Below, piece after piece: positions 1 through 8,654 of a stretch of DNA of 46,278 nt. A model generated the notes under the pieces. It did not search any database. It was not told the DNA's origin and worked only from the letters and a program-made list of their open reading frames with translations. Numbering within the stretch: position 1 is the first letter of the stretch; each line of letters begins with the position of its first letter. The DNA is taken from the NCBI GenBank assembly GCA_041740995.1, contig JBGSKY010000293.1:1-46278 (forward strand). Reading direction: 5' to 3'. Source of the DNA: JBGSKY01 sp041740995. GTDB taxonomy: Bacteria; Planctomycetota; Planctomycetia; Pirellulales; Pirellulaceae. Made by a program: the position numbers and the translations under genes.

Positions 1-963
1 GAAGATGCCGCCATGATCAAGCGACATTTTCAAATCATCACTCCAGAAAACTGCATGAAACCGCAAGGTATTCATCCAGCCGAAGACGTCTGGAATTTCA
101 CCCAATCCGATCAATTCGTTGACTTTGCTCGCAACAACCAACTAGCGGTAGTCGGCCACTGCTTGGTGTGGGCCAAAGACGATCGAACCGATGAGTGGAT
201 GATGATGGAAGATGGAAAACCAGTGACTCGCAAGACGCTGCTGAACCGGATTGAAACCCATGTCGACACAGTAGTCGGTCGATACGCCGATGCGGTGACC
301 ATGTGGGATGTGGTGAACGAAGCGATTGCAGATTCGGGAGATGAATTGCTTCGCGATTCAATCTACTCGCGAACGACAGGAATCGACTTTGTTGTCACTG
401 CGTTCAAAGCGGCCCGAAAAAATGATCCCGATGCTTTGCTGATCTACAACGATTACAACTGCCACAAACCGGGTAAACGCGAGAAGCTTATCGAGTTCTT
501 AACGCAATTGCAGGCCGCAGGCGCGCCGGTCGACGCTTATGGAATGCAGGGGCATTTTGAACTTGGTGACGATTCGCTGTCTCAGCTCGGCGATACTTTT
601 AAAGAACTGCGGAAGTTAAATTTGAAGGTCGTCGTTTCCGAATTGGACATCGACGTCGTCAAACGAGGTCGATGGTGGGCCGAAGATGGCAAGTATCGTG
701 ATGAACTTAGTTCATTTGATCCTTACAAGGATGGCATGCCAAAGGATGTTCAACAGCAGCAGGCTGAACAATATGTCGCCTTGTTTCAACTTTTTGACGA
801 GTATCAAGACACGATCGAGCGAGTTTCGTTTTGGAACCTGCACGACGGACAGAGTTGGCTGAACTATTTCCCGTGGGATCGAGTCAATCACCCGCTTCTT
901 TTTGATCGCAATCGCCAGCCCAAACCAGCCTTCGACGCAGTGTATAAACTGCTCCAAAAATAG
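1..963 (+). CDS. Endo-1,4-beta-xylanase, glycoside hydrolase family 10 (5' truncated by window edge)
   Basis: This enzyme would hydrolyse internal beta-1,4 bonds of xylan by the retaining mechanism of GH10. The frame is open from base 1 and the first ATG (13) lies only ten residues before the conserved TPEN/MK core, so the gene begins before the window and the signal peptide and first strands are missing. Numbered from that ATG, the GH10 blocks are ITPEN (9-13), GHCLVW (48-53), WDVVNEA with the acid/base Glu103, and VVSELDID with the nucleophile Glu210. Both catalytic glutamates are present, so the visible part looks intact. A late WNLHDGQSW block is a variant of the usual aromatic WG.xD segment. 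The gene runs head-on into the oxidoreductase at 968 with 4 bp between stop codons. Family assignment is firm; xylan as substrate is inferred from the family. Confidence 0.92.
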   Translation, partial: EDAAMIKRHFQIITPENCMKPQGIHPAEDVWNFTQSDQFVDFARNNQLAVVGHCLVWAKDDRTDEWMMMEDGKPVTRKTLLNRIETHVDTVVGRYADAVTMWDVVNEAIADSGDELLRDSIYSRTTGIDFVVTAFKAARKNDPDALLIYNDYNCHKPGKREKLIEFLTQLQAAGAPVDAYGMQGHFELGDDSLSQLGDTFKELRKLNLKVVVSELDIDVVKRGRWWAEDGKYRDELSSFDPYKDGMPKDVQQQQAEQYVALFQLFDEYQDTIERVSFWNLHDGQSWLNYFPWDRVNHPLLFDRNRQPKPAFDAVYKLLQK

Positions 964-967
964 CTCT

Positions 968-2371
968 TTAAGTTAATTCCCACCCTTGGCGATAAGTTCC
1001 GGCGACTAACGAAGCGATGTCTGTATTTTTGGCATTCATTGCTTTTGGATCCCATTCAATCATTTGGCCAGCTCGCATCGCAGCGACACCTAGCAAAGTA
1101 ATTTCGGTGAGATGCGCGCCGATCTCGAAGTTGGAACTTGCCGGCGTTCCGCCTTTGATCGCATCGATCCAATCGCGATGATGACCGTTTGAACGTGGCA
1201 GTGTCACATCTGGAATTTCGAACTCATTGGCACGTGACTCGGGAAATAATTTCGGCTCCCCCCCTGCTCCACCGCACAGCATCGAACCTTCAGTGCCGAC
1301 AAACAGCACGCCTCGCGATGGCAGCTGGAAGTTGGCGGGCATCGAATCTGGATGAGCCGGTTTTGGTCCGCCGCTGTACCAATGGACGCGGACTTCTTTG
1401 CCCCCATCTATATCGAAATCGAAATACCCAACTTCACCGTACGGGATCAACTTTGGATCAGTTTGCCCCGCTGGAAACATCTCGATGCGCTTTGGATCGC
1501 CGAGCTTCAGCGCCCAAACCGCAGAGTCCAAATCGTGACAGCCGAAATCACCCATCGCTCCACAACCGAACTGCCAAAAGTCTCGCCACGAAACTGGCGC
1601 GTAAACGCTGTGATACGGAACCGGTTCACGCGGTCCGCACCAGCGATCCCAGTCGAGCCCTTGCGGGATTTGCTGGGCTTCGGTCGGTGGATGAATCAAC
1701 GTCTTATTCCAGCGCGTCGCTGGAACCCAAGCATGTACCTCAGTGACGTGACCAATCGCGCCGGACCAAATCCATTCGCAAGTCTTACGAATGCCTTCGG
1801 TCGAGTGACCTTGATTGCCAAGTTGTGTCGCCAGCCCAGTCTCTTTTGCTAGTTTGGATACGAGCCTCGCTTCATTGATGTGCAACGTCAGCGGTTTTTC
1901 GCAGTAAACGTGCTTACCAGCACGCATGGCTGCCAGTGAAACATTGGCGTGCAAGTGATCCGGTGTACCGCACAGCACGGCGTTCATGTCAGTCATCTCG
2001 CTAAGCATTTCACGGAAGTCGACAAATCCCTTGCATTGAAAATCGGAATTAGACTTTTGATAGTGTGAGTTGATTTCTTGCTGTGCTGGAATGCGACCTG
2101 CTACGCCACCATAATAAAAATTGTCCAATGTCCATCGCTCGGCAGGATCGGCAATCGCAGTTATTCGCACATCTTCAAGCGCCATCAACGCACGTGCGTT
2201 CTGCAGTCCTCGACCGCCAACTCCGACGACGCCTATCTCGATCAAATCGCTTGGTGCGATATGTCCTGGCCCTCCCAGGACATGGGGAGCAACAATCGTC
2301 ACTGCGGCAGTCGCCGAAGCAGCCTTAAGCCATTTGCGACGGTCAAGAGACCGCTTGGAAAAATTTGCCAT
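968..2371 (-). CDS. Gfo/Idh/MocA-family oxidoreductase with Tat signal peptide
   Basis: A 467-aa NAD(P)-dependent oxidoreductase of the Gfo/Idh/MocA superfamily, probably acting on a sugar or polyol. The N-terminus carries a twin-arginine signal (Arg11-Arg12 followed by KWLKAASA and a hydrophobic stretch to about residue 33), so the protein is predicted to be folded with its cofactor and then exported. The Rossmann loop GVGGRG is at about 50-55. The EKP motif (YCEKPL), whose lysine is normally catalytic in this superfamily, follows at about 155. The C-terminal half is the usual alpha/beta substrate domain. ATG at 2369-2371 was chosen because it gives a complete Tat leader. Planctomycetes encode many exported paralogues of this type; the substrate cannot be read from sequence. 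Its convergent xylanase neighbour makes a role in plant-polysaccharide breakdown possible but unproven. Confidence 0.9.
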   Translation of the reverse strand: MANFSKRSLDRRKWLKAASATAAVTIVAPHVLGGPGHIAPSDLIEIGVVGVGGRGLQNARALMALEDVRITAIADPAERWTLDNFYYGGVAGRIPAQQEINSHYQKSNSDFQCKGFVDFREMLSEMTDMNAVLCGTPDHLHANVSLAAMRAGKHVYCEKPLTLHINEARLVSKLAKETGLATQLGNQGHSTEGIRKTCEWIWSGAIGHVTEVHAWVPATRWNKTLIHPPTEAQQIPQGLDWDRWCGPREPVPYHSVYAPVSWRDFWQFGCGAMGDFGCHDLDSAVWALKLGDPKRIEMFPAGQTDPKLIPYGEVGYFDFDIDGGKEVRVHWYSGGPKPAHPDSMPANFQLPSRGVLFVGTEGSMLCGGAGGEPKLFPESRANEFEIPDVTLPRSNGHHRDWIDAIKGGTPASSNFEIGAHLTEITLLGVAAMRAGQMIEWDPKAMNAKNTDIASLVAGTYRQGWELT

Positions 2372-2477
2372 GGTAGGAAAGCCTGAATAAAGTCCAATGG
2401 AAAGAACACGGCACGCTTGGCTTGATTGTAGAGGAAATAAACGTCGCGATCACGAGACTGTAACATTCTCGCCTCGA

Positions 2478-3260
2478 TTATTGCCGTTGCCGCAGTGCTT
2501 CATAGAGCAACAAGCAACCAGTCATTGCGACGTTAAGCGACTCAACTTCCGACGACATCGGAACGGAGATCATTCCGTCCACGGATTGCGATATTGCATC
2601 GCTCAAGCCAGCGCCCTCGTTTCCCAGAACAAATAGCGTTGGCTTGGTCAAATCGCATTCCCACATGGATCGTCCCTGCATATCGGCTCCCAGAACCTGA
2701 GTTCCGAGTTCCTTTTGGCGATCAACTAGCCTCGACAAATCAGTCGCTTGCGGCGGGTTGCGAAACCAGTGTCCAGCAGATGATCGTAGGACTTTCGGGC
2801 TGGTTGCGTCGACGGAATCAAGGCTTTGCCAAATCCCTTGCCCTCCAGTCGCGGCGACACTACGAATCAACGTTCCCAAATTGCCCGGGGACTGTATTCT
2901 TTCAACCGCTAGTCCAAGATCTATTGCACAATCGCCAGTGTTCTTTTTTGAGCGATCCCATTGAGCAGTTCCTACGACCTCCGGCGGCGTATCGGTAGTC
3001 GAGATTGCCGATAAAATCGTTTCGTCGACTTGGTAGATCGAGGCGGATTTTGACAGAATGGACAAGATCTTTTCGTTTGCCGACAGCCAGCCAAGCGTCG
3101 CAAAAATCGATACGATCGAGGCGGTCGCACCGATTGCTTCTTGCAATAGATGCTCACCTTCAAGGAGCAGCAAACTGTCCTGTCTTCGAAATTTGGATTG
3201 CTGCAGTCTTTTGGCAGCCAAGACCGCTGGATTCTTGCGGCTCTGTATTGCGGTGAACAT
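2478..3260 (-). CDS. SpoU/TrmH-family RNA 2'-O-methyltransferase
   Basis: A 260-aa SPOUT-class enzyme that would transfer a methyl group from S-adenosylmethionine to a ribose 2'-hydroxyl of rRNA or tRNA. The N-terminal substrate-binding part (residues 1-90) begins with a basic segment and an LLLEGEHLLQEA block typical of the RlmB/TsnR-like L30e domain. The knotted catalytic domain shows all three family motifs: ERIQSPGNLGTLIRS (motif 1, with the conserved Asn and Arg), VLGNEGAGLS (motif 2) and VPMSSEVESLNVAMTG (motif 3, with the SLN signature). The start is the ATG at 3258-3260, 6 bp after the stop of the phosphatase gene, so the two are probably co-transcribed. The exact nucleotide modified is unknown. 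Confidence 0.9.
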   Translation of the reverse strand: MFTAIQSRKNPAVLAAKRLQQSKFRRQDSLLLLEGEHLLQEAIGATASIVSIFATLGWLSANEKILSILSKSASIYQVDETILSAISTTDTPPEVVGTAQWDRSKKNTGDCAIDLGLAVERIQSPGNLGTLIRSVAATGGQGIWQSLDSVDATSPKVLRSSAGHWFRNPPQATDLSRLVDRQKELGTQVLGADMQGRSMWECDLTKPTLFVLGNEGAGLSDAISQSVDGMISVPMSSEVESLNVAMTGCLLLYEALRQRQ

Positions 3261-3266
3261 GAACGA

Positions 3267-3767
3267 TTATCGATCCTGCGATTCCAAGTTTTGCTTGATC
3301 AAAAATTCAGCAAGTGATTCTGTCGCTGATTCGATCATGTCAATCACATATTCAAAGCCATCGCGTTGCCCATGATATGGATCGGGCACATCTTGAGGCC
3401 ACTTGTCCGACAAAAATTCGCTGAACAGGCGAACATTTGACGGCCGCGTTTTGAACAAAGACTGAATAGACAGCAAGTTCTCACGGTCCATTGCGAGGAT
3501 AAGATCGTACTGCGAAACCATCTCCGGTGAAAACTGTTTTGCAATCGAATCGATTCTGTAACCACGTTCCGCTGCCGCTGATCTCGTCCGCGAATCAGCC
3601 GGTTTGCCGATGTGGTATCCAGCCGTTCCTGCCGAATCAAAGCTTACCAAAATAGCCGGATATCGTTGGGCAAACAAATTGCGAAGCACGCATTCTGCCG
3701 TGGGCGATCGACATATGTTGCCGAGACAGACGAAGAGTATTTTGTAATGCGATTTGACTTTTTTCAT
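3267..3767 (-). CDS. Low molecular weight protein-tyrosine phosphatase
   Basis: A 166-aa cytoplasmic phosphatase of the LMW-PTP/Wzb/arsenate reductase-like fold. The P-loop CLGNICRS supplies the nucleophilic Cys14 and Arg20 of the CX5R signature, and the general acid is in the VPDPYHG block near residue 130. These features separate it from arsenate reductases, which need additional cysteines. The family usually reverses tyrosine phosphorylation, often on exopolysaccharide-export kinases, but no such kinase lies nearby. It is the first gene of a probable two-gene operon with the SpoU methyltransferase (6-bp gap). No clear Shine-Dalgarno is visible ahead of its ATG. Confidence 0.92.
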   Translation of the reverse strand: MKKVKSHYKILFVCLGNICRSPTAECVLRNLFAQRYPAILVSFDSAGTAGYHIGKPADSRTRSAAAERGYRIDSIAKQFSPEMVSQYDLILAMDRENLLSIQSLFKTRPSNVRLFSEFLSDKWPQDVPDPYHGQRDGFEYVIDMIESATESLAEFLIKQNLESQDR

Positions 3768-4068
3768 ACGCTACCAGAGTTTCTTAAGTCCGCAGTCGTC
3801 GAGCCTAGACCGACGCAAGCCACGATCACGCGTTTGAAGGAAATCGGTGACCACTCAACCGGCGGCTAATTAGCTAGCCTTGTTGTTTGATGCTTGCTGG
3901 CGCCAGCGAATCCAAATTAGCTCGGAATATAAGGAGATTTTTTCGCGACGACTCAAGAATCTCTCAAATTTCAGTTTTCCTGGCGACGCTTGCTAGCGTA
4001 TATTAAATCATTGGGTTTAAAAATGTTATGACCCGTTGCCGGACCAAGACTTTTCCGATCGTTAGTCT
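3768..4068. other. Divergent intergenic region, 301 bp, with a perfect 12-bp palindrome
   Basis: The region separates the leftward phosphatase from the rightward 99-aa gene, so it must hold two promoters. I see no convincing gene. It contains a perfect 12-bp palindrome, GCTGGCGCCAGC, at 3896-3907, and a weaker hairpin at 3864-3879 (GGCTA/TAGCC arms). A TATATT hexamer near 3998-4003 could be a -10 box for the rightward gene, but no good -35 box stands 16-18 bp upstream of it. Confidence 0.4.
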
Positions 4069-4368
4069 ATGAACCGTTTTTCCACTGGGGATCGCGTCAT
4101 ATACCGTCGCGAGAAACATTCGACAAATCCTGGCCCGCGTGCGAAAAACATCGATCCAGCTCCACTGGGCGAATTCTACTCATACGAAGTAGACAAATTC
4201 TGGGCCGTCAAAGCAGTCGAACCGACAGCTGTTGTTCTGATTACGCGGCGTGGTAAGACTCATAAGGTCAATGTTACCGACCCTCGTCTTCGTCGCGCTA
4301 ATTGGTGGGAGCGATTTTTCTACAGTGAGAAATTTCCACCGACTGGTATCCCATCGGCTGGACTTTGA
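4069..4368 (+). CDS. Conserved small basic protein of unknown function
   Basis: A 99-aa cytoplasmic protein with no signal peptide or membrane segment. It starts MNRFSTGDRVIYRREK and continues through a Gly/Pro-rich loop (NPGPRAKNIDPAP) to an alternating hydrophobic stretch, FWAVKAVEPTAVVLITRRGKTHKV, and a basic tryptophan-containing end (RLRRANWWERFFY). The GDRVIYR...VVLITRRGK pattern suggests a small SH3-like or KOW-like beta barrel that could bind RNA or protein; this is inference from pattern only. Similar short proteins occur in planctomycetes as far as I recall. It is a single-gene rightward unit, convergent with the DUF1598 gene, with a repeat element between them. Confidence 0.7.
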   Translation: MNRFSTGDRVIYRREKHSTNPGPRAKNIDPAPLGEFYSYEVDKFWAVKAVEPTAVVLITRRGKTHKVNVTDPRLRRANWWERFFYSEKFPPTGIPSAGL

Positions 4369-4398
4369 GTTAAAAGCCGTTCAACGAACGACTTTAAT

Positions 4399-4516
4399 CG
4401 TAGCTGATCTTGCCAAAGATCATTCTTCATTCGTAGTGGATCTTTTCAAAGTTCGCTCACAATGGAGGTCAAGCAACCTCCACTTGCCCGCCAAGTGTCT
4501 TAGCGACTTTCGCTAC
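4399..4516. repeat. Rearranged long copy of the dispersed CGTAGC inverted repeat
   Basis: The left end CGTAGCTGATCTTGCCAAAG (4399-4418) and the right end TTAGCGACTTTCGCTAC (4500-4516) match the ends of the two 64-bp elements at 17959 and 30510, but the interior is longer. A second, degraded left end starts at 4432 (CGTAGTGGATCTTTTCAAAG, then TTCG), suggesting a nested or tandem copy. A 7-bp hairpin (TGGAGGT / ACCTCCA, arms 4463-4469 and 4476-4482) sits in the middle. The element lies between two converging genes, where it could also act as a transcription terminator. Confidence 0.6.
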
Positions 4517-4531
4517 CCAATGCGACGACCG

Positions 4532-5929
4532 CTAGTTCCACGACCAACTGTCTACATTAGGTGCCGCTTTCGCGCGCACTGGCGACAGGTTTGTCGAGAT
4601 CGATGGCTCGCGAACCAAAGCCCATGGGTCGATCAAAACGCCACCACTAGCTGTAACAATCCAAGACGATCCAGCTTTGATAAAGCTGCATTGTGGATCG
4701 ACCTGCGTTGGAGCTTTTTGTTCTACGTCGCTGTTATCGAAAACCACATTACGGAAAGTTGATAGATCACATTGTGCCATTTCTTCGAGGCCATGTGATC
4801 GGATCAGAGAAGCAACAACGCACAAATCCATCACCGTTCGCAACTCTCCAAATACCGGTTCAGCCGCCGCGAGTTGGTCAATTTTAGAGCTAAAAATCCC
4901 AGCCCATTTGTCGGCCACTGCATTCTTGCCACCAGTTCCGACCCGCGAACCATCGGATTGCACGACTTCGTCTTCAGTCATCAATTTGACGCCCGGACCG
5001 CTTAAATGCCAGGCCAAGGAATCTTCGCTGCGTTCAACTTTGTTGTAGTCGCACGCAAACCACCAACGCGATTGATTTTTCGGAGGATTAGCATGACGCA
5101 ACATATCGACGTAGCTGGGAACCCCGCGAACCGGCGATTCTCGCAGCTTCATTCCGATTCTTTTCATTTGATAGTCGGCACCGAAGATTACGCGTCCAAT
5201 GTGCGAATCGCCAGTCACACCGGTGAAGAGCACCTGTTGAGGACCAAAGGCTTCTTGCATTCGTCCTTCCAGAGCGATTGGGTTCTGGCCAGGACCTAAT
5301 TTGACTTGTTCAAGAAACTGGTTCAGCCGAGCGCTACCTTCTTTGGTTGGCTCAATCGAGCACGAAATGGATTCTGGTCGCGGGCTATTTATCCGAGCAA
5401 ACGCTTCGATCAAATCTTGCAACTGCATGACGGGTTGGCCTGATTTCGCACCCACAACCGCTCCATTGACGCCCACAACCCAACTTTCCGCCGGTCCAGC
5501 TAGAACAATGTCGTTCGATTCTGGATAAATCAACACATATTCAATTCGAGTCAGCCCGCCTAAAAATGCCAGTTCTTCGGAGACAGGAACTCGATCGCGT
5601 TCGGCCTTGGCGACTTCAGCAGCGATATGCTTAAGCGATACGTGACGAATCTCCGCTGGCTTAGCAAAGTCGCCCTTTCCACCAGCCAAGTTTTGCTTGG
5701 CCATTTGCATCCACTGAGCGTTTTCTTCCACCGAAACGTTCCGCACTACGCCATCGGCGTCAATGCTGACCCCACCAACCACGCGAGGAAAGAAGGCCCC
5801 AATCTGGGCAAGACTAGCGGATTGCAAGCCGAGAAGGACTAGACTTGCGGCAATCAGCGTCCGCGAGTTTGCTCGCAGTTGTTGTGAAATTGCATTGCCG
5901 GCCAACAGAACGTTCCAAAGGCGATTCAT
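4532..5929 (-). CDS. DUF1598-family exported protein
   Basis: A 465-aa protein from the ATG at 5927-5929; the frame extends to an upstream TTG at 5947, but the ATG has an AAGAGAAG purine tract just upstream and gives a better leader. A hydrophobic segment at about residues 25-42 (LIAASLVLLGLQSASLA) reads as a signal peptide, so the protein should be periplasmic or cell-surface. The rest matches the planctomycete DUF1598 family as I recall it: GVSIDADGVV near the mature N-terminus, a long helical block beginning VSLKHIAAEVAKAE, then YVLIYPESNDIVLAGPAE, and a large central domain with GADYQMKRIGMKL and WWFACDYN. The function of the family is unknown and I see no catalytic motif. It is divergent from the sigma-54 activator. 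Confidence 0.8.
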   Translation of the reverse strand: MNRLWNVLLAGNAISQQLRANSRTLIAASLVLLGLQSASLAQIGAFFPRVVGGVSIDADGVVRNVSVEENAQWMQMAKQNLAGGKGDFAKPAEIRHVSLKHIAAEVAKAERDRVPVSEELAFLGGLTRIEYVLIYPESNDIVLAGPAESWVVGVNGAVVGAKSGQPVMQLQDLIEAFARINSPRPESISCSIEPTKEGSARLNQFLEQVKLGPGQNPIALEGRMQEAFGPQQVLFTGVTGDSHIGRVIFGADYQMKRIGMKLRESPVRGVPSYVDMLRHANPPKNQSRWWFACDYNKVERSEDSLAWHLSGPGVKLMTEDEVVQSDGSRVGTGGKNAVADKWAGIFSSKIDQLAAAEPVFGELRTVMDLCVVASLIRSHGLEEMAQCDLSTFRNVVFDNSDVEQKAPTQVDPQCSFIKAGSSWIVTASGGVLIDPWALVREPSISTNLSPVRAKAAPNVDSWSWN

Positions 5930-6067
5930 AACACTTCTCTTGGGCAAACCGTTTGAACCAGTTGAAGTACGATCTAGCGTTCGACATCAACCGGACGAAA
6001 TTGTTGATAAAATGGTGGACGATATGCGACAATACCGCCGCGCACCTTTGTATAGAATAGTTCCTGG

Positions 6068-8050
6068 ATGAGTCCCTTGCAACAAAATGACGCCACGGCG
6101 TACCTGATCATCGAACAAAATCGACGCTGGTCCGACGTTTACCGGTTGATCCAGGGTAGGCCAACCATAATTGGACGATCCAGTGAGTGTCAGATCGCGA
6201 TTCTCGACGACCGAAGCAGCCGCCAGCACGCTAGAATCGATTGGACCGATGGCGGTTGGGTTCTGACAGACCTTAGTTCTCGAAATGGAACTAAAATCGA
6301 CGAACATTCTATCAGCGGCACCCATTTGCTTGCCGACGGTCAACGGATTCAGATCGGCGGGTCGGTTTTGCGGTTTACGCACAATTTGTCCGTCGCACTG
6401 CCCGCCCCAACTGAGACAGGAAAACTTGCTCAGTCTCAAGCTGTGCCAGCACAAGCGACGAGCGACATGACCGGTGAGCTGACAAACGGCACCGAGGCTG
6501 AACCGTTGATTGTCGAAAGCGGTGAACCGCGGCGGTGGCTTGTCGAGCTTTCAATCGAAATGGTTGGGTGCGCTACGATCGAAGAAGCTGCCGATCTTGC
6601 GTTACAAAAATTGCTTTACCGAAGCAAAGTTCAAGCCGGTGCCATCTTGATGCTTGACGGCCAACTCATTCGACAGGTTTTAGCCGCGTCCGAACGCCCT
6701 GGCAAAGCCTACCGGCGATTGAGCGATCGCTTGGTCGAATTGTCAGTCACCGATAATCGATCAATTTTGGCTCGCAATATTCAGACCGATGGCGATTTCG
6801 TCGACCACTCGTCATCGCTCCAGCTCGGCACCGCGAGCGTGATTTGCGTCCCGGTGCTCGACGCCCAGCAAGTCATTGGGCTGGTGCATTTGTACTCACG
6901 GCACGATGAACCAGAGCTGACCAATTTCGCGATGAATGATGCGGCGGCGGTGGCCGAAGCGCTGACGGCAGTGCTGTCGCATTTCAAACAGCGTGGCAAA
7001 CTTGAAAAGAAACTTCTCGTCAGCCGTCGCCAAGTGCACTCGCTGCGACGAGAACTGAACCAACTCGCCGGCAGCGACACAATGGTCGGCAAGTCAGCGA
7101 CGATGATGCAGTTGCAAAGCCAGTTGACTCGCGTCGCTTCGACCGACGCCACTGTATTGCTTCGCGGTGAAAGCGGCGTAGGTAAAGAGTTGGCGGCGCG
7201 ACATGTTCATATGCAATCCAAACGCAAGAATAAAGCTTTCGTGGCAGTCAATTGCGCGGCACTGACAAGCTCATTGTTGGAAAGTGAACTTTTCGGCCAT
7301 GAGAAAGGAGCATTCACTGGCGCAACCGAACAAAAGCAGGGCAAGTTCGAAATGGCCAACGGCGGCACATTGATGCTTGACGAAGTTGGCGAGATGTCGA
7401 TGGAGACACAGACAAAATTCTTGCGAGTGCTCGAAGGCCACCCGTTTGAACGCGTCGGCGGCAGCAAACCTATCAGCGTCGACGTACGAATTGTCGCCGC
7501 GACCAACCGCGATTTAGAGCAAGCAGTTAAAGATCATGAATTTCGGGCTGACCTTTATTTTCGGCTCCGCGTTGTTGAAATCCGCGTTCCGCCTCTGCGC
7601 CAACGCCGCGAAGATATTGTCCCGCTGGCCGAAAACTTTTTGGCAAACTTTCTGGCAAAAGACGGCACCGGCCCGAGAGGATTTTCCCAGCGAGCAAAGA
7701 ACGCGATGCAGGATTACGATTGGCCAGGAAATATCCGCGAACTCAAGAACGCTGTCGAACGAGCGTTTGTGCTCTCCAATTACGAGCTCGCTGAACCAGA
7801 AGATTTAGCGCTTTCCAATTTAGCCGGCAGCCCTCAATCGGATTCTGCATTGGTTAGTTCATCGGGTCCGATTGCCCTGGCTGACAGCCACTATCGTGAA
7901 TTTACATTAGCGGAACTGGAGCAACTGCACATCGAGGCAACGTTGCGGTTTACCAACGGTCAAAAGTCTCGGGCCGCTACAATACTGGGCATCGAACGAT
8001 CGACACTGGATCGAAAACTAAAGCGTTTCGATCAAGATGCAAACGATTAA
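6068..8050 (+). CDS. Sigma-54-dependent transcriptional activator with FHA and GAF sensory domains
   Basis: A 660-aa enhancer-binding protein that would use ATP to open promoters held by sigma-54 RNA polymerase. An FHA domain (about 18-105; IIGRSSECQI, SSRQHARI, LSSRNGT) should bind a phosphothreonine partner. A GAF-like domain (about 155-305) and a short coiled coil (310-335) follow. The AAA+ domain (about 337-575) has Walker A GESGVGKE (367-374), the sigma-54-contacting GAFTGA loop (414-419), Walker B LMLDEVGE (435-442) and an intact DWPGNIRELKN sensor II region. A Fis-type helix-turn-helix closes the protein (about 612-655). The FHA input implies control by a Ser/Thr kinase, which planctomycetes have in large numbers. 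An ECF sigma gene follows 40 bp downstream. Confidence 0.95.
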   Translation: MSPLQQNDATAYLIIEQNRRWSDVYRLIQGRPTIIGRSSECQIAILDDRSSRQHARIDWTDGGWVLTDLSSRNGTKIDEHSISGTHLLADGQRIQIGGSVLRFTHNLSVALPAPTETGKLAQSQAVPAQATSDMTGELTNGTEAEPLIVESGEPRRWLVELSIEMVGCATIEEAADLALQKLLYRSKVQAGAILMLDGQLIRQVLAASERPGKAYRRLSDRLVELSVTDNRSILARNIQTDGDFVDHSSSLQLGTASVICVPVLDAQQVIGLVHLYSRHDEPELTNFAMNDAAAVAEALTAVLSHFKQRGKLEKKLLVSRRQVHSLRRELNQLAGSDTMVGKSATMMQLQSQLTRVASTDATVLLRGESGVGKELAARHVHMQSKRKNKAFVAVNCAALTSSLLESELFGHEKGAFTGATEQKQGKFEMANGGTLMLDEVGEMSMETQTKFLRVLEGHPFERVGGSKPISVDVRIVAATNRDLEQAVKDHEFRADLYFRLRVVEIRVPPLRQRREDIVPLAENFLANFLAKDGTGPRGFSQRAKNAMQDYDWPGNIRELKNAVERAFVLSNYELAEPEDLALSNLAGSPQSDSALVSSSGPIALADSHYREFTLAELEQLHIEATLRFTNGQKSRAATILGIERSTLDRKLKRFDQDAND

Positions 8051-8090
8051 CAAAAATTCTTGTGGGTTTCGTCGCTGACCGGTTCCTTGA

Positions 8091-8654
8091 ATGCAAGGAA
8101 TTAAAGCATTGCAAATTGAAACTCTTATCGAACGTTTTGGCGGACCACTGACCGGGCTATTAGCCGCTTGGGGCGTTCCCTACTCCGAAGCGATCGAACT
8201 GGCACAAGACAGTTTTACCGACGCCTATCTAAGCCGCCAAGATTGTCGCGGCGACTGCGATGACCCGCGTGTCTTCGGGCGATGGCTGCATGGCGTAGCG
8301 AAGAACAGGTTTCGCAATTGGGTACGATCGAAAAAGCGGCGTCTCAGAGTGCTCACGATAGAACCTTCCACACTTGCAAATGTTGAAAGCAGCTCGGAGG
8401 CGAGTTCCTCTGATGACGCCGAAAAATTGCAACAGTTACGTGCGGCTATTGCGTGTCTTTCAATCAAACATCGTCAAGTTGTGTTGATGTACTACTTGGA
8501 TGAAACTCCAACTCGCGACGTCGCCCATTTGCTGGGTTTGAGTGAAAGAGCGGTCGAGGGACGACTTTATCAAGCACGCCGCAAATTGAAACAAATGCTT
8601 GAAGACAAACCGAGCTTTGCGATGCACGTTCACATAAAGGCTTGTTGGTTATGA
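8091..8654 (+). CDS. ECF-subfamily RNA polymerase sigma factor
   Basis: A 187-aa extracytoplasmic-function sigma factor that would direct RNA polymerase to a specific promoter set. Region 2 (about 8-75) includes the helix EAIELAQDSFTDAYLS and FGRWLHGVAKNRFRNWVRSKKRR, where the -10 element is recognised. A polar linker with many serines follows (about 90-112). Region 4 (about 113-165) contains the helix-turn-helix RDVAHLLGLSERAVEGRLYQARRKLK for the -35 element. The stop codon TGA overlaps the ATG of the next gene (ATGA at 8651-8654), the usual arrangement for a sigma factor and its regulator. Regions 1 and 3 are absent, as expected for the class. Confidence 0.92.
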   Translation: MQGIKALQIETLIERFGGPLTGLLAAWGVPYSEAIELAQDSFTDAYLSRQDCRGDCDDPRVFGRWLHGVAKNRFRNWVRSKKRRLRVLTIEPSTLANVESSSEASSSDDAEKLQQLRAAIACLSIKHRQVVLMYYLDETPTRDVAHLLGLSERAVEGRLYQARRKLKQMLEDKPSFAMHVHIKACWL

